Source: Streptomyces sp. CB03234 (GTDB lineage: Bacteria > Actinomycetota > Actinomycetes > Streptomycetales > Streptomycetaceae). From it: DNA of 64,000 bases. Location: assembly GCF_001905885.1 (NCBI RefSeq), contig NZ_LIYH01000005.1, positions 1 to 64,000 on the forward strand, in the 5' to 3' direction. The notes beneath the pieces were generated by a model. It did no database searches, was not told the DNA's origin, and worked only from the letters and a program-made list of their open reading frames with translations. The translations under genes and the position numbers were made by a program. Shown in pieces: positions 16,849 through 25,977 of the stretch (the first letter of the stretch is position 1; each line of letters opens with the position of its first letter).

Positions 16849-17976
16849 TCAGACGGTGAGGCCCTTACCGCGCAGCCAGGCCAGCGGGTCGATCCCGTCG
16901 CCGCCCGCGGTGTGCACCTCCAGGTGCAGGTGCGGCCCGGTCACATTGCCGGTGGCGCCGACCCGGCCGATGGTCTCGCCGGTGCCGACGGTCTGCCCGG
17001 CGCCGACCGTCATGGACGACAGGTGGCAGTACCAGACCTCGGTGCCGTCCTCCAGCTCCAGGACGATGCGGTAGCCGTACGAGCCCGACCAGCCTGCCGA
17101 CTTGATGGTGCCGCCGTGCACGGCCTTGGCGGGCGTGCCGGTGGGCGCGGCGAGGTCGAGGCCGGTGTGGTAGCCGGAGGACCACATGTTGCCGGCCTGG
17201 CCGTAGGTGGAGGTGATGGTGTACGAGGAGGTCGGCAGGGACCAGCTGGAGGCGAGCGCGGCCAGCCGCTCCGCCTCCGCGGCCTCCGCGGCCTTCTCGG
17301 CCGCCGCCGCCTTGGCCTCGGCCTCCGCCTCGGCCTTGGCCTTCTCCTCGGCGGCCTGCTTCTCGGCGGCGGTCGCCTGCGCCTTCGCCTCGGCCGCGGC
17401 CTGCTCGGCGGCGGCCTGCTCGGCGGCCGCCTTGGCCTCGGCGTCGGCGGAGGCCTGCTGCTGCTCGGCCTGCTGGAGGATCCGGGCGCGCAGTGCCTCG
17501 CCGGCGTCCGCGCCGCTGCTCTGCTGCCCGGCGTCGGCACCGGAGGCGCCGGTGAGGCCGGTGAGGGTGGCGTTGGTGTGCTGGGCGGAGCCGTCCTGGC
17601 CAGGTCCGTCCGAGTCGTCCGAGTCGTCGGACATCAGGGCGCCGATGCCGGGCAGGGACTCGGCGTCGGGCAGGTTGTCCGTGACCACGTCGGGCAGGGA
17701 TATGGAGACCGCGGGCTTGTCCTGCGCGGTGGCCATGCCGCCCGCGCCGACCGCCGCGATGACGCCGACGCCGAGGACGGTGGAGCTACGGGCGAGGCCG
17801 CCGCGCTGCTTGGCGACGCGGTGCCGGCCGCGGACGGGGCGGACGGTCTCCTCGGTGGGGTTCCATTCCTCCCACTGCCCGTTTACGGGTGCGGCGTCCG
17901 GGACACCCGAAGAGTTGAACGAGCCGATGGAGCCGTACGGAGCTTCGGGGGCTGGGGCAGGGCGGTTGGACGCCAC
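16849..17976 (-). CDS. M23-family peptidoglycan endopeptidase with coiled coil
   Basis: A 375-residue protein. A cytosolic N tail (~65 residues) leads to a membrane/signal segment (~66-86, STVLGVGVIAAVGAGGMATAQ). A Ser/Asp-rich linker is followed by a long Ala/Glu/Lys-rich coiled coil (~165-245) and a C-terminal LytM/M23 domain (~255-375). The zinc ligands sit in YHTGLDLAAP (H and D) and GPHLHLEVH (HxH), and all expected metal residues are present. It should cleave peptidoglycan cross-bridges outside the membrane, with the coiled coil acting as a spacer or regulator as in EnvC/NlpD-like proteins. It is preceded by a c-di-AMP riboswitch, linking wall hydrolysis to that second messenger. Starts with GTG. 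Confidence 0.9.
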   Translation of the reverse strand: MASNRPAPAPEAPYGSIGSFNSSGVPDAAPVNGQWEEWNPTEETVRPVRGRHRVAKQRGGLARSSTVLGVGVIAAVGAGGMATAQDKPAVSISLPDVVTDNLPDAESLPGIGALMSDDSDDSDGPGQDGSAQHTNATLTGLTGASGADAGQQSSGADAGEALRARILQQAEQQQASADAEAKAAAEQAAAEQAAAEAKAQATAAEKQAAEEKAKAEAEAEAKAAAAEKAAEAAEAERLAALASSWSLPTSSYTITSTYGQAGNMWSSGYHTGLDLAAPTGTPAKAVHGGTIKSAGWSGSYGYRIVLELEDGTEVWYCHLSSMTVGAGQTVGTGETIGRVGATGNVTGPHLHLEVHTAGGDGIDPLAWLRGKGLTV

Positions 17977-17992
17977 GGAGGCGCACTCCTTT

Positions 17993-18118
17993 CCTTCCTT
18001 CTCGCCTACCGGGTTAGCTGACGGGTTCGGAGCAGGAAGGTCTCCTACGGGCCCACTTCGGCCCGATTCACCCCAAGGTGGTGGTTCCCCGGTTCCCTTG
18101 CGGAATTCGGCGCACGCG
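17993..18118 (-). ncRNA. c-di-AMP (ydaO-yuaA type) riboswitch
   Basis: On the minus strand, just upstream of the M23 gene, the conserved ydaO core is visible in order: AATTCCGCAAGGGAACC, GGGGAACCACC, TTGGGGTGAATC, then CTCCGAACCCGTCAGCTAACC and GGTAGGCGAGAAGGAAGG. Closing CGCC/GGCG pairs can form P1. In Streptomyces this riboswitch class precedes rpf and M23 cell-wall hydrolase genes and shuts off expression when c-di-AMP is high. Ends are approximate; a covariance search was not possible here. Confidence 0.85.
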
Positions 18119-18357
18119 CGCGGTGCCGTCTCTTGCGACGGCTGGGACGACCGCGCTGCGTTATCGAACGTTAATAGACGCGGGCTCCGGATTCCAAGCC
18201 GTTCCTACTGATCATTAACTACAAGGGCCCGGGATTTACCAGGCCACATCCGGGCACAACGGGGCGAGTTGACCACGTATCAGAAACATTCACCGAGCAC
18301 AGTAATTCTGACGGTGCGTCACTTGTTATGTGCAGCGACACATGCCGCTACGGAGTG

Positions 18358-19500
18358 CTACGGCACCACCGGCATCGTCCGCCGCCGCTCCGGCTGCCCC
18401 TCCGCCGGCCGACTCACCGCCAGCAGCGCCAGGTCGTCCGTCGCCCCGCCGCCCGTGTGCCGCCATACGTCGGTCACCAGCGCATCCAGCACCGCGTCGG
18501 GCCCCGGGAAGAGCCGCCCCGCCAGCCGCGCGACCGGATCGTAGAAGACACCGTCCGCGTCCCGCGCCTCGGAGAGCCCGTCCGTGTAGAAGAGCAGCGT
18601 CGCACCCGCCGGATACGGCACCTCGTACGCCCGGTCCGGCCACGTCCCCAGGTCCGCCATGCCCAGCGGCAGCGCGGGCTCGGCCTGCTCCAGCAGCTCG
18701 ACGCGCCCGTCCGCGTACAGCATCAGCGGCTCCGGGTGCCCCCGGTCCACCACCCGCACCACGGCCTCCCCGCGCGGGATCTCCGCCAGTACGGCGGTGG
18801 TGAACCCCTCGAAGGCGTCCAGCCCGTCCCGCCGCGTCCCCTCCCGCGCCAGCGCCCGCTCCAGCCGCTGCGCCACACCCTCCAGCGAGCTCTCCTGCTC
18901 GGCCGCCTCCCGGAACGCCCCGATGACCACCGCCACCGCCTCGACCGCCCCCATGCCCTTCCCCCGCACGTCCCCGACCACCAGCCGCACCCCGTACGGC
19001 GTGTCCTGCACCGCGAAGAGGTCACCCCCGATGAACGCGTCCGCCTGCGCCGCCTCGTACCGCGCCGCCACCTGCAGCCCCCCGATCCGCTCGGCGGGCG
19101 TCGGCAGCACCGCCCGCTGCGCGGTCTCGGCGATCACCCGCGCCGAGGCGAGCCGCTCACCACTGCGCCGCACCACCCGGTTGATCAGCAGCGCGAGCCC
19201 CGCGACCACCGCCACGGTGAGGATCTCGGTGAGGGCGTGCACCTCGTCCAGGGTGCCGCTGCCCAGGTGCAGCAACAGCATGGCCAGCACGGCGGACAGA
19301 CCGGACAGCAGCGTCGTACGGGCGGCGAACAGCGGCGCCGCGACGAGCGGGGCGGCGGCGAACAGCGGCACGGCGGTGAAGTGCGGCGGGGTCGACACGT
19401 CGTACACCACACCCCCCGCGATCAGCAGCGCGGGCAACGCGCGGACGAACCGCCGGACCCCTTCCGGCCCGTCGCCGCCGTCCCGCGCTCGCTGCCCCAC
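18358..19500 (-). CDS. Membrane-bound PP2C (SpoIIE-type) serine phosphatase
   Basis: A 380-residue protein with an N-terminal membrane region of about four or five hydrophobic segments (~20-115), ending in the juxtamembrane helix RRSGERLASARVIAETAQRAVLP. A PP2C/SpoIIE catalytic domain (~150-375) follows, with GGDLFAVQD, GDVRGKGMGAVE, GHPEPLML, LFYTDGLSEARD and GATDDLALLAV. The metal-binding Asp residues are retained. RsbU/SpoIIE-like phosphatases act on phospho-anti-sigma-antagonists. The GTG start at 19500 has AGGAG about 7 nt upstream; the adjacent GTG at 19503 is equally in frame. The signal sensed by the membrane part is unknown. Confidence 0.85.
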   Translation of the reverse strand: MGQRARDGGDGPEGVRRFVRALPALLIAGGVVYDVSTPPHFTAVPLFAAAPLVAAPLFAARTTLLSGLSAVLAMLLLHLGSGTLDEVHALTEILTVAVVAGLALLINRVVRRSGERLASARVIAETAQRAVLPTPAERIGGLQVAARYEAAQADAFIGGDLFAVQDTPYGVRLVVGDVRGKGMGAVEAVAVVIGAFREAAEQESSLEGVAQRLERALAREGTRRDGLDAFEGFTTAVLAEIPRGEAVVRVVDRGHPEPLMLYADGRVELLEQAEPALPLGMADLGTWPDRAYEVPYPAGATLLFYTDGLSEARDADGVFYDPVARLAGRLFPGPDAVLDALVTDVWRHTGGGATDDLALLAVSRPAEGQPERRRTMPVVP

Positions 19501-19630
19501 CACTGGTCTCCTGCCCGCTCCGCCCACGGCTGCGGACGGTACCGCGCCCCACCCAGGCTGACCGGAGCCGCGCCGCGAGGCGACTCGCCATCCGCCGACC
19601 GAGCGACACAGCCCGTGGCCCGGGCATGAC

Positions 19631-19661
19631 GAAGGCCCGGTGCGCAATGCACCGGGCCTTC
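19631..19661 (-). terminator. Terminator of tRNA-fMet
   Basis: A perfect 13-bp stem (GAAGGCCCGGTGC / GCACCGGGCCTTC) with a 5-nt loop lies 9 nt past the 3' end of the minus-strand tRNA. Confidence 0.85.
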
Positions 19662-19669
19662 GTCTTCAG

Positions 19670-19743
19670 TAGCGGGGACAGGATTTGAACCTGCGACCTC
19701 TGGGTTATGAGCCCAGCGAGCTACCGAGCTGCTCCACCCCGCG
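19670..19743 (-). tRNA. tRNA-fMet (CAT), initiator
   Basis: A 74-nt cloverleaf with anticodon CAT. The anticodon stem carries the three consecutive G-C pairs (GGG/CCC) and the first acceptor pair is a C1:U72 mismatch. Both are initiator-tRNA features in Actinobacteria. CCA is not encoded. Confidence 0.97.
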
Positions 19744-20044
19744 TCGTTGTGAACACCACCTTACGCCATCCGGCGCACGTTCCCTAACCAATATCCCTGG
19801 CAGCTGCCCTGAGGGGTCCCAAAACCCCCGGGCGGCGCTACTTCTTGCCGAGGGAGTCGACGTCCCCGGTGCGGGTCTCCTGGGAGTCGTGTCACGACCG
19901 CCCGCCATCCACCAGCCGGTGCGGCGCGTGTGCTTGAGCGTTCCCGCCCGGGGAATCGCGTACCGCCCCGGTCGGCCGGGGCTTCGTCAGCCCCGGGAAT
20001 CACGTCAGCCCCAGGTCGGGGAACGCCTCTGACCTGGGGCTGAA
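19744..20044. other. Gap between tRNA-fMet and tRNA-Lys
   Basis: A 301-bp stretch without a gene. Apart from the tRNA-Lys terminator at its right end I see only short GC-rich repeats and a locally AT-richer patch around 19755-19795, which is the likely tRNA-fMet promoter region on the minus strand. Confidence 0.5.
20006..20042 (-). terminator. Terminator of tRNA-Lys
   Basis: A 12-bp perfect stem (CAGCCCCAGGTC / GACCTGGGGCTG) with a 13-nt loop lies 2 nt after the encoded CCA of the minus-strand tRNA. Confidence 0.8.
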
Positions 20045-20120
20045 TGGTAGGCCGTGTGGGACTCGAACCCACAACCAACGGATTAAAAGTCCGCTGCTCT
20101 GCCAATTGAGCTAACGGCCC
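20045..20120 (-). tRNA. tRNA-Lys (TTT)
   Basis: A 76-nt gene including encoded CCA. The acceptor stem GGGCCGT/ACGGCCT, D arm, anticodon loop CTTTTAA (anticodon TTT) and T arm GTGGG-TTCGAGT-CCCAC are all well formed. Confidence 0.97.
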
Positions 20121-20221
20121 TCGGTGGAGGCACCCCCGAGCATAGCCCGAAGAGCGCCGACTGCCGATCGGGTATCGGCTGCCAGGCCTGTCGCACGGCC
20201 GGCGACGCGCAGGGTCGCAAC

Positions 20222-20263
20222 GGGCCCGTACGGCACACGCGGGAACGTGCGCCGTACGGGCCC
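20222..20263 (-). terminator. Terminator downstream of the FG-GAP gene
   Basis: A 13-bp perfect stem (GGGCCCGTACGGC / GCCGTACGGGCCC) with a 16-nt loop lies downstream of the minus-strand FG-GAP gene and before tRNA-Lys. Confidence 0.75.
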
Positions 20264-20324
20264 TATGGACGGGCCCCATGGACAGGCCCCATGGACAGGC
20301 CCCATGGACGGGCCCATGGACGAG
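20264..20324. repeat. 13-bp tandem repeat
   Basis: Four full copies plus a partial copy of ATGGACRGGCCCC lie between the stop codon of the FG-GAP gene and its terminator stem. They differ at one purine position. They probably form part of the 3' untranslated region. Confidence 0.85.
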
Positions 20325-20337
20325 CGGCGGACAGGAC

Positions 20338-23300
20338 TCAGAAGAGGCCCTTGTAGCCCTGCCAGCCCGTCCCGATCTTGACCGTGGAGCCGAACGACCC
20401 GGCCCCGTTACCGCTGTTGCGCAGCAGGTCACCGGCGGCGTTGCGGGAGATCAGGTCCGCCTTGCCGTCCCTGTTCAGGTCGCCGGCACCGACGAACGCG
20501 TTGCGGCCGGTGGCCCAGTTGTTGCCGAACACCAGCGCCCGCGCCTTCGGCGTGCCGGCCGCCGTACCGTCGAACCGCCACAGCGAGTTGGCACCGTCGA
20601 CGGCGAGCAGGTCGCCGAGGCCGTCACCATTGAGGTCACCGGCGCCGAGGACGGCCCGGTACGCCTTCCAGTTCGTGGCGATCCGGCCCCGCGACTTCAG
20701 CTTGCCGGCGCCGTCGTCCGCGTACAGGTAGAGGTCACCCGTGGTCGCCTGACGGGCCACCAGGTCCGCACGGCCGTCGCCCGTCATGTCCCCGGGCGAG
20801 GTGAGGACATTGAACTGCGCCCACGTCGTGCCCAGCGAGGTGTACGGAGTCGTCGGCGTCAGCGCCTTGCCGCAAGCCGGCCGGTACGCGCGCAACGCGC
20901 CCCCCAGCCGGACCAGCACGTCGTTGCAGCCGTCGCCGCTCAGGTCCCCGAAGGGCACCGCGACCGCGGACGTCGACCAGCCGCTGCCGGTCGTCGCACC
21001 CGCCAGAGTGCCCGTCCCGCTGCCGTGCCGGAAGGCGAGGGAGCCGGAGCCGCTCAGCGACACCAGGTCGCCGACCGTGTCGGGGCCGGAGGGGCCCGCG
21101 TGGTCGCGGCGTACGGTGGCGGCGCCGGTCAGGGTCACCGTGCCGGACACCGCCAGGCTGCCGCCCTGGCCGCTCACCGGCTCGGCGGTCAGCGTCCACG
21201 CGTACGAGCCACTGGTCACCAGCCGGCCGGACGCGTCCCTGGCGTCCCAGACGGGGGCGACCAGGCCCCGCGTCTGCCCGTCACTCAGCGTGCGCACCAC
21301 GGTGCCGGTCGCCGTGCTCTTGAGGGTCAGCTTCCACGACGTGCTCCCGGTGGACAGCCACCAGCGCGGCCGCCAGGGCACGGCGCCGCCCTTCACCGCC
21401 TGCGTCGGGGGCACGTCGGAGTCGACGGCCGTGAGCGCCGACGGCGCCACCCCGCTGCCGACGAGGTGGACGGCGTTCTTGGTGTCCGCCCAGGCGACGG
21501 TGCCGGTGGCCGGGTCGACCGCCCACGGCTGGTAGGACACGCGATCGTCGGTGAGGGTGTGCACCGTGCCACCGTCGCTCAGGTCCTTCAGCTTCAGGGA
21601 GGTGCCGACCGGGTAGACGACGAACCCGTCACCCAGCTGCGCGCCCGCCCGGTACCCGATACCCAGCGGGGTGATCTCGTTCGTCCGGAAGTCGAACAGC
21701 CCCTGGTCGTCGCGCGATCCCGCGCAGCTCCAGAGCAGCCAGTGGCCGATCGCCTCGGCCCCCTGGAGCCCGCACCGGGGGATGTACGCCGACTGCGTCC
21801 GGGCGCCGGTCCTGATGTCGTACCCGACCGCCCAGTCGCCGTCGTCGGTCCACAGGGTGGTGCCCGACAGGGACACCCCGTGCACCGGTAGCGTCCTCAC
21901 CACCTTGCCGGTGTCGAGGTCGATGATCCGCGTGCCGCCCGAGCCGTCCGTCGCGCTCGCCCACACCGCGGCCCATCGGCCCCAGCTGCCGAGGAAGCCC
22001 GCGTAGCCGGCCCCCGGGTCGACCTTGGTTCCCGGAAGCCGGGCCCCTTCGGCCAGCCGGTGCGGCGGTACGACGGGTTCGCCCCAGATGCGCGTGGTGC
22101 CGCCGTACGCGACGCGCCCGTCCCCGGTCTCCACGACCCTCGGGCAGTAGCTCTGGAAGCAGGCCTCGGGCTGGATGGACATCCAGCCGCGGTCCTTCCG
22201 CGCGCCGTAGGCGGGCACACCGCCGGACTGCTCGGTGGTACGCGTGTGGACACCGGCCAGTCCCGCCGCCGCGTCGGCCTCCACGCTCGTCAGCCGCCCG
22301 TGCCGGAACGACATCTGGTGGATCGTGTTCGGTACGGCCTTCACCTGGACCGGCGTCTCGAGGGAGACCGTGGCCCGCCCCGCCGCGTCGGCCCGAAGGG
22401 ACTGGACGCCCCACTCGGTCGTGCTCGGCCCGCCGTGCACCAGCAGGCCGCCGTCGGGGGTGTGCGACGCCCGGCCGCTCGACCTGGCCAGCAGGGTGCG
22501 GACGGCACTCCCGTCCAGCGGATGGGCCTCGACCCGCCACACCGGCAGGTCCTCGTCGACGGCTCCGAGCGCCGGATCGTGCCGCGCCACGACGAGCTCC
22601 CCGCCCACCATGCCCAGCAGCCGCGCATCGCTCTCGGGGAGCGGCCGCACGCTCTCCGGCGTGGCGAGGTTGCCGCGCGAGAAGACCGACACCTGGCCGT
22701 CCGACCAGATCAGCAGCCGGTCCCGGGTCAGGGCGAAACGCTTCGTCGCCAGCTGCTCGTCGCTCCGGATCGGTACGACGCGCCCCTGCGTCACGTCCAT
22801 CCACACGTTCCCGGCGCCGGGCAGGGCCATCACCAGTCCGTCGGCGTCCCCCACCCCCGGCAGGACGGCGTAGGAATGCACCCCCGTGGGCACGCCCTCG
22901 ACGAGCCGGTCACGCGACTGCCCCGTCTCCATGTCGAGCACGTGGAAGCGCATGCCCCCGTCGATCAGGTCGTAGGTGAGCACGTTCCGGCCGAACGCCC
23001 CCACATAGGAGTGGCCGGCCGGCACCGGCACGGTGAGGGTCTCTCCCGCGACCATGTCCCGCAGTTCGACGCGCTGCGGCGACTCCAGGTACCGGGCGAC
23101 GACGTCCGAGCCCGTTCCACGCTGGAAGTTGCCGCCGTCGTAGTCCTGGACGCTGTCGAGCTGGACGTCGGTGGCGGCCGCCCCGTAGGCCCGCCAGAAG
23201 GTGCCGCGCCGGGCTTCATGGCGCAGGTAGCCGTGAGGCCCGGTGTTGAGCAGCTCGCTGCGCACGGGCAGGGCGCTCGTGGTGGCGGGGATCACCACTT

Positions 23301-23406
23301 CCGTCGTGGGTGCCGCCTGGGCTGTGGACACCGCCGGACCGGTGGCTGTCGCCGCCGCCAGTACCACGGCGGCGGCGATGACACGCAAGGGTCTCTTGCC
23401 GTACAC
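20338..23406 (-). CDS. Large secreted FG-GAP/VCBS repeat protein
   Basis: A 1022-residue exported protein. The signal peptide (KRPLRVIAAAVVLAAATATG...VSTAQAA) would be cleaved near residue 30. The N-terminal two thirds has recurring beta-propeller-like blades (LRDMVAGETLTVPVPAG, DLDTGKVVRTLPVHG). A FlgD-like Ig segment follows (VWDARDASGRLVTSGSYAWTLTAEP). Four FG-GAP/VCBS blades with Ca-binding D-x-[NST]-x-DG-x-x-D loops close the protein: DLSGDGCND, DMTGDGRAD, DLNGDGLGD and DLNRDGKAD. Such proteins are extracellular and often Ca-stabilised; the ligand is unknown. The GTG start at 23406 follows CGGAG and gives a clean signal peptide. An upstream in-frame extension does not. Confidence 0.82.
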   Translation of the reverse strand: MYGKRPLRVIAAAVVLAAATATGPAVSTAQAAPTTEVVIPATTSALPVRSELLNTGPHGYLRHEARRGTFWRAYGAAATDVQLDSVQDYDGGNFQRGTGSDVVARYLESPQRVELRDMVAGETLTVPVPAGHSYVGAFGRNVLTYDLIDGGMRFHVLDMETGQSRDRLVEGVPTGVHSYAVLPGVGDADGLVMALPGAGNVWMDVTQGRVVPIRSDEQLATKRFALTRDRLLIWSDGQVSVFSRGNLATPESVRPLPESDARLLGMVGGELVVARHDPALGAVDEDLPVWRVEAHPLDGSAVRTLLARSSGRASHTPDGGLLVHGGPSTTEWGVQSLRADAAGRATVSLETPVQVKAVPNTIHQMSFRHGRLTSVEADAAAGLAGVHTRTTEQSGGVPAYGARKDRGWMSIQPEACFQSYCPRVVETGDGRVAYGGTTRIWGEPVVPPHRLAEGARLPGTKVDPGAGYAGFLGSWGRWAAVWASATDGSGGTRIIDLDTGKVVRTLPVHGVSLSGTTLWTDDGDWAVGYDIRTGARTQSAYIPRCGLQGAEAIGHWLLWSCAGSRDDQGLFDFRTNEITPLGIGYRAGAQLGDGFVVYPVGTSLKLKDLSDGGTVHTLTDDRVSYQPWAVDPATGTVAWADTKNAVHLVGSGVAPSALTAVDSDVPPTQAVKGGAVPWRPRWWLSTGSTSWKLTLKSTATGTVVRTLSDGQTRGLVAPVWDARDASGRLVTSGSYAWTLTAEPVSGQGGSLAVSGTVTLTGAATVRRDHAGPSGPDTVGDLVSLSGSGSLAFRHGSGTGTLAGATTGSGWSTSAVAVPFGDLSGDGCNDVLVRLGGALRAYRPACGKALTPTTPYTSLGTTWAQFNVLTSPGDMTGDGRADLVARQATTGDLYLYADDGAGKLKSRGRIATNWKAYRAVLGAGDLNGDGLGDLLAVDGANSLWRFDGTAAGTPKARALVFGNNWATGRNAFVGAGDLNRDGKADLISRNAAGDLLRNSGNGAGSFGSTVKIGTGWQGYKGLF

Positions 23407-23628
23407 GGAACTCCGCTTCTCGATCGTATCGATCGGACCTGCGGGGTGGCGCCCACCGAGGCGCGGCTGCCGGCATGCCGCGTGCGCGTCGAGATGAACG
23501 AGAGCCCCCCGGCCCCGCCTCCAGTGCCCCCCACTGCGAGGTGGACGGATCGTAACAGCGGCCGGTGACAACGCGGCAGGGCCCGTCCCCCCTTGCGGAG
23601 GTACGGGCCCTGCTCAATGGACTACGCG

Positions 23629-25971
23629 TCAGCCGTTGCGCTTCCAGCGCGGCTTGTCGTCGCGGCGCCCGAAGGAGGAGCCGGAGTTCGAGCCACCGCG
23701 GTGGTCGTCACGGCGGCCGTAGGGGCGCTCGTGGCCACCGGTGCGGAAGCCACCGCCCGAGGGACGGTCGTCGCGGCGGTCACGGTTGAACGGACGGTCA
23801 CTGCCACGGTGGCCGCCGGTGGGGCGGTCGTCGCGGCGCTCGTCGCGGCGGAAGCCACCGCCGGTGGACGGGCGGTCGTTGTCCCGACGGAAACCACCCG
23901 AGGCCGGACGGTCGTTGTCCCGACGGAAACCACCCGAGGCCGGACGGTCATTGTCCCGACGGAAACCACCCGAGGCCGGACGGTCATTGTCCCGACGGAA
24001 ACCACCCGAGGCCGGACGGTCATTGTCCCGACGGAAACCACCCGAGGCCGGACGGTCATTGTCCCGACGGAAACCACCGGAAGCCGGACGGTCATTGTCC
24101 CGACGGAAACCGCCACGGTCATTGTCACGGCGCTCGAAGGAGCGGCCACCACGGTCGTCACGGTCACGGCGCTCGAAGCTGTCACCCCGGTCGTCGCGGC
24201 GGAAGCCACCGGACGGACGGTCGTTGTCGCGGCGCTCGTCCCGGCGGAAACCGCCACGGTCGTTGTCACGACGCTCGAAGGAGCGGCCACCACGGTCGTC
24301 ACGGTCACGGCGCTCGAAGCCGCCCCGGTCGTCGCGGCGGTCACGGCGCTCGTAGTTGCCACGCTCGTCGCGGGAGTCACGCGACTCGCGCGCCGGCTGC
24401 TCCGGTACGGACGCGATCGCTGCCTGGACCTCGGCCTCCGCGGCCTCCGCCACCTCGGCGACGGCGGCCTCCGGGTCCTCGCCCCGTTCGCGGGCGGCAC
24501 GGGCGACCAGGCGGTCGGCCTCCTCGCGCAGCTCCACGGCCCGGCGCTGCAGCCGCTCCAGCTGCTTGGTGAGGTCGGCGACCTCGCGCTCGGCCTGCTT
24601 GGCGGCGTTGTTCGCGGAGTCGGCCTGCACCTCGGTCAGCGACCGGGCGCCGGTGATCTCGGCGACCTCCGGGTCGAACGCCCCGGCGCCGCCCACGATG
24701 TGGCGCGTGGCGTCGACGCCCGCGTCCTCCATGAGGCGGAAGATCTGGCGGCGCTGGTGCGGCAGGGCCAACGAGACGACCACGCCGGACTTGCCCGCAC
24801 GGGCCGTACGGCCCGAACGGTGCAGGTAGTCCTTGTGGTCACCGGCCGGGTCCACGTTCAGGACCAGGTCGATGCCGTCGACGTGGATGCCGCGCGCGGC
24901 GACGTCGGTGGCGACGAGGGCGTTGACGTAGCCCTTCTTGAAGTCTTCGAGGACGCGCGTACGGGCGCCCTGCGTCATGCCGCCGTGCAGCGCGTCGGCC
25001 TTGACGCCGGTGTCCTGCAGCTGCTCGGCGATACGGTCCGCGCCCAGCTGGGTGCGGACGAAGATGATGGTGCGGCCCTTGCGGGCGGCGATCGCGGCGG
25101 TGACCGGCGCCTTGTCCTTGGGCTTCACGACCAGGACGTGGTGGGTCATCGTGGTGACGTTGCCCTGGGCGCTGTCGACCTCGTGGACGACCGGGTCGGT
25201 CAGGTAGCGCTTGACCAGCGTCGCGATCTCGTTCTCCATCGTCGCGGAGAACAGCAGGCGCTGGCCGCCGGCCGGGACCTGGTCGAGCAGCTCGGTGACC
25301 TCGGGCAGGAAGCCCAGGTCGGCCATCTGGTCGGCCTCGTCGAGGACCGCGACCTGGACGGACTCCAGCGAGCAGGCGCCGCGGTTGATGATGTCGCGCA
25401 GCCGGCCCGGGGTGGCGACGAGGATGTCGACGCCGCGCTCCAGGGCGTAGATCTGGTTGCCCATCGACGTACCGCCGCAGACGACCTTCATCTTGAGGCC
25501 GAGGACGTCGCCGTACGGCTGGAGGGCGTCCGCGACCTGCATCGCGAGCTCACGGGTCGGGGTGAGGATGACGCCGCGGGGCTTCTTCTTGTCGGTGTGG
25601 CCGCCGGCCAGGGTGGCGAGCAGCGGCAGACCGAAGGAGAGGGTCTTGCCGGAGCCGGTGCGGCCCCGGCCGAGGATGTCCTTGCCGGCCAGGGCGTCCG
25701 GGATGGTCGCGGCCTGGATCGGGAAGGGGGTGGTCACGCCGTTCTGGGCGAGCTTGCGGACGACGCCCTCGGGCAGGCCCAGGTCGCCGAAGGTGACCTG
25801 GGACTCGTCCGCCGCCTCGTGCTCGGGAGCGTCCGTGGCCTCGGGAACGTCCGTGGCGGGGGCGTCCGTGGCCTCGGGGGCCTCAGGAGCGTCCGTGGCC
25901 TCAGGAGCGACGTTCTCGTCGAGCTCGGCGTTCTCGGGCATGACGGCGTGGTCAGGACTGAAAATGGACAT
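23629..25971 (-). CDS. DEAD-box ATP-dependent RNA helicase with tandem-repeat RGG-like tail
   Basis: A 780-residue RNA helicase. An acidic PEATDAP-repeat N tail (~15-55) precedes the DEAD-box core (~60-430): Q motif, GRGRTGSGKT, PTRELA, GG, TPGR, DEAD, SAT, FVRT, ARGIHVDG and HRSGRTARAG. A coiled-coil region (~460-540) is followed by a ~240-residue Arg/Asp/Gly-rich tail. The tail contains six consecutive 12-residue units of the type PASGGFRRDNDR plus degenerate flanking copies. Such tails bind RNA and can drive condensate formation, and RhlE/CsdA-type helicases assist ribosome assembly and cold adaptation. The ATG at 25971 is used. The ribosome-binding site lies inside a hairpin just upstream. 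Confidence 0.9.
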   Translation of the reverse strand: MSIFSPDHAVMPENAELDENVAPEATDAPEAPEATDAPATDVPEATDAPEHEAADESQVTFGDLGLPEGVVRKLAQNGVTTPFPIQAATIPDALAGKDILGRGRTGSGKTLSFGLPLLATLAGGHTDKKKPRGVILTPTRELAMQVADALQPYGDVLGLKMKVVCGGTSMGNQIYALERGVDILVATPGRLRDIINRGACSLESVQVAVLDEADQMADLGFLPEVTELLDQVPAGGQRLLFSATMENEIATLVKRYLTDPVVHEVDSAQGNVTTMTHHVLVVKPKDKAPVTAAIAARKGRTIIFVRTQLGADRIAEQLQDTGVKADALHGGMTQGARTRVLEDFKKGYVNALVATDVAARGIHVDGIDLVLNVDPAGDHKDYLHRSGRTARAGKSGVVVSLALPHQRRQIFRLMEDAGVDATRHIVGGAGAFDPEVAEITGARSLTEVQADSANNAAKQAEREVADLTKQLERLQRRAVELREEADRLVARAARERGEDPEAAVAEVAEAAEAEVQAAIASVPEQPARESRDSRDERGNYERRDRRDDRGGFERRDRDDRGGRSFERRDNDRGGFRRDERRDNDRPSGGFRRDDRGDSFERRDRDDRGGRSFERRDNDRGGFRRDNDRPASGGFRRDNDRPASGGFRRDNDRPASGGFRRDNDRPASGGFRRDNDRPASGGFRRDNDRPASGGFRRDNDRPSTGGGFRRDERRDDRPTGGHRGSDRPFNRDRRDDRPSGGGFRTGGHERPYGRRDDHRGGSNSGSSFGRRDDKPRWKRNG
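23868..24112. repeat. 36-bp in-frame tandem repeats in the helicase tail
   Basis: Six to seven near-identical 36-bp units (plus-strand core CGGACGGTCATTGTCCCGAC) encode the 12-residue helicase tail repeat. Units differ by one or two bases, mostly GTCGTT versus GTCATT. There are no spacers, so this is not CRISPR. Confidence 0.9.
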
Positions 25972-25977
25972 GCGAAA

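Noticed and set aside
23868..24112. CRISPR-like array of 36-bp repeats
   Set aside because: The repeats are directly contiguous, have no unique spacers and encode an in-frame protein tail.
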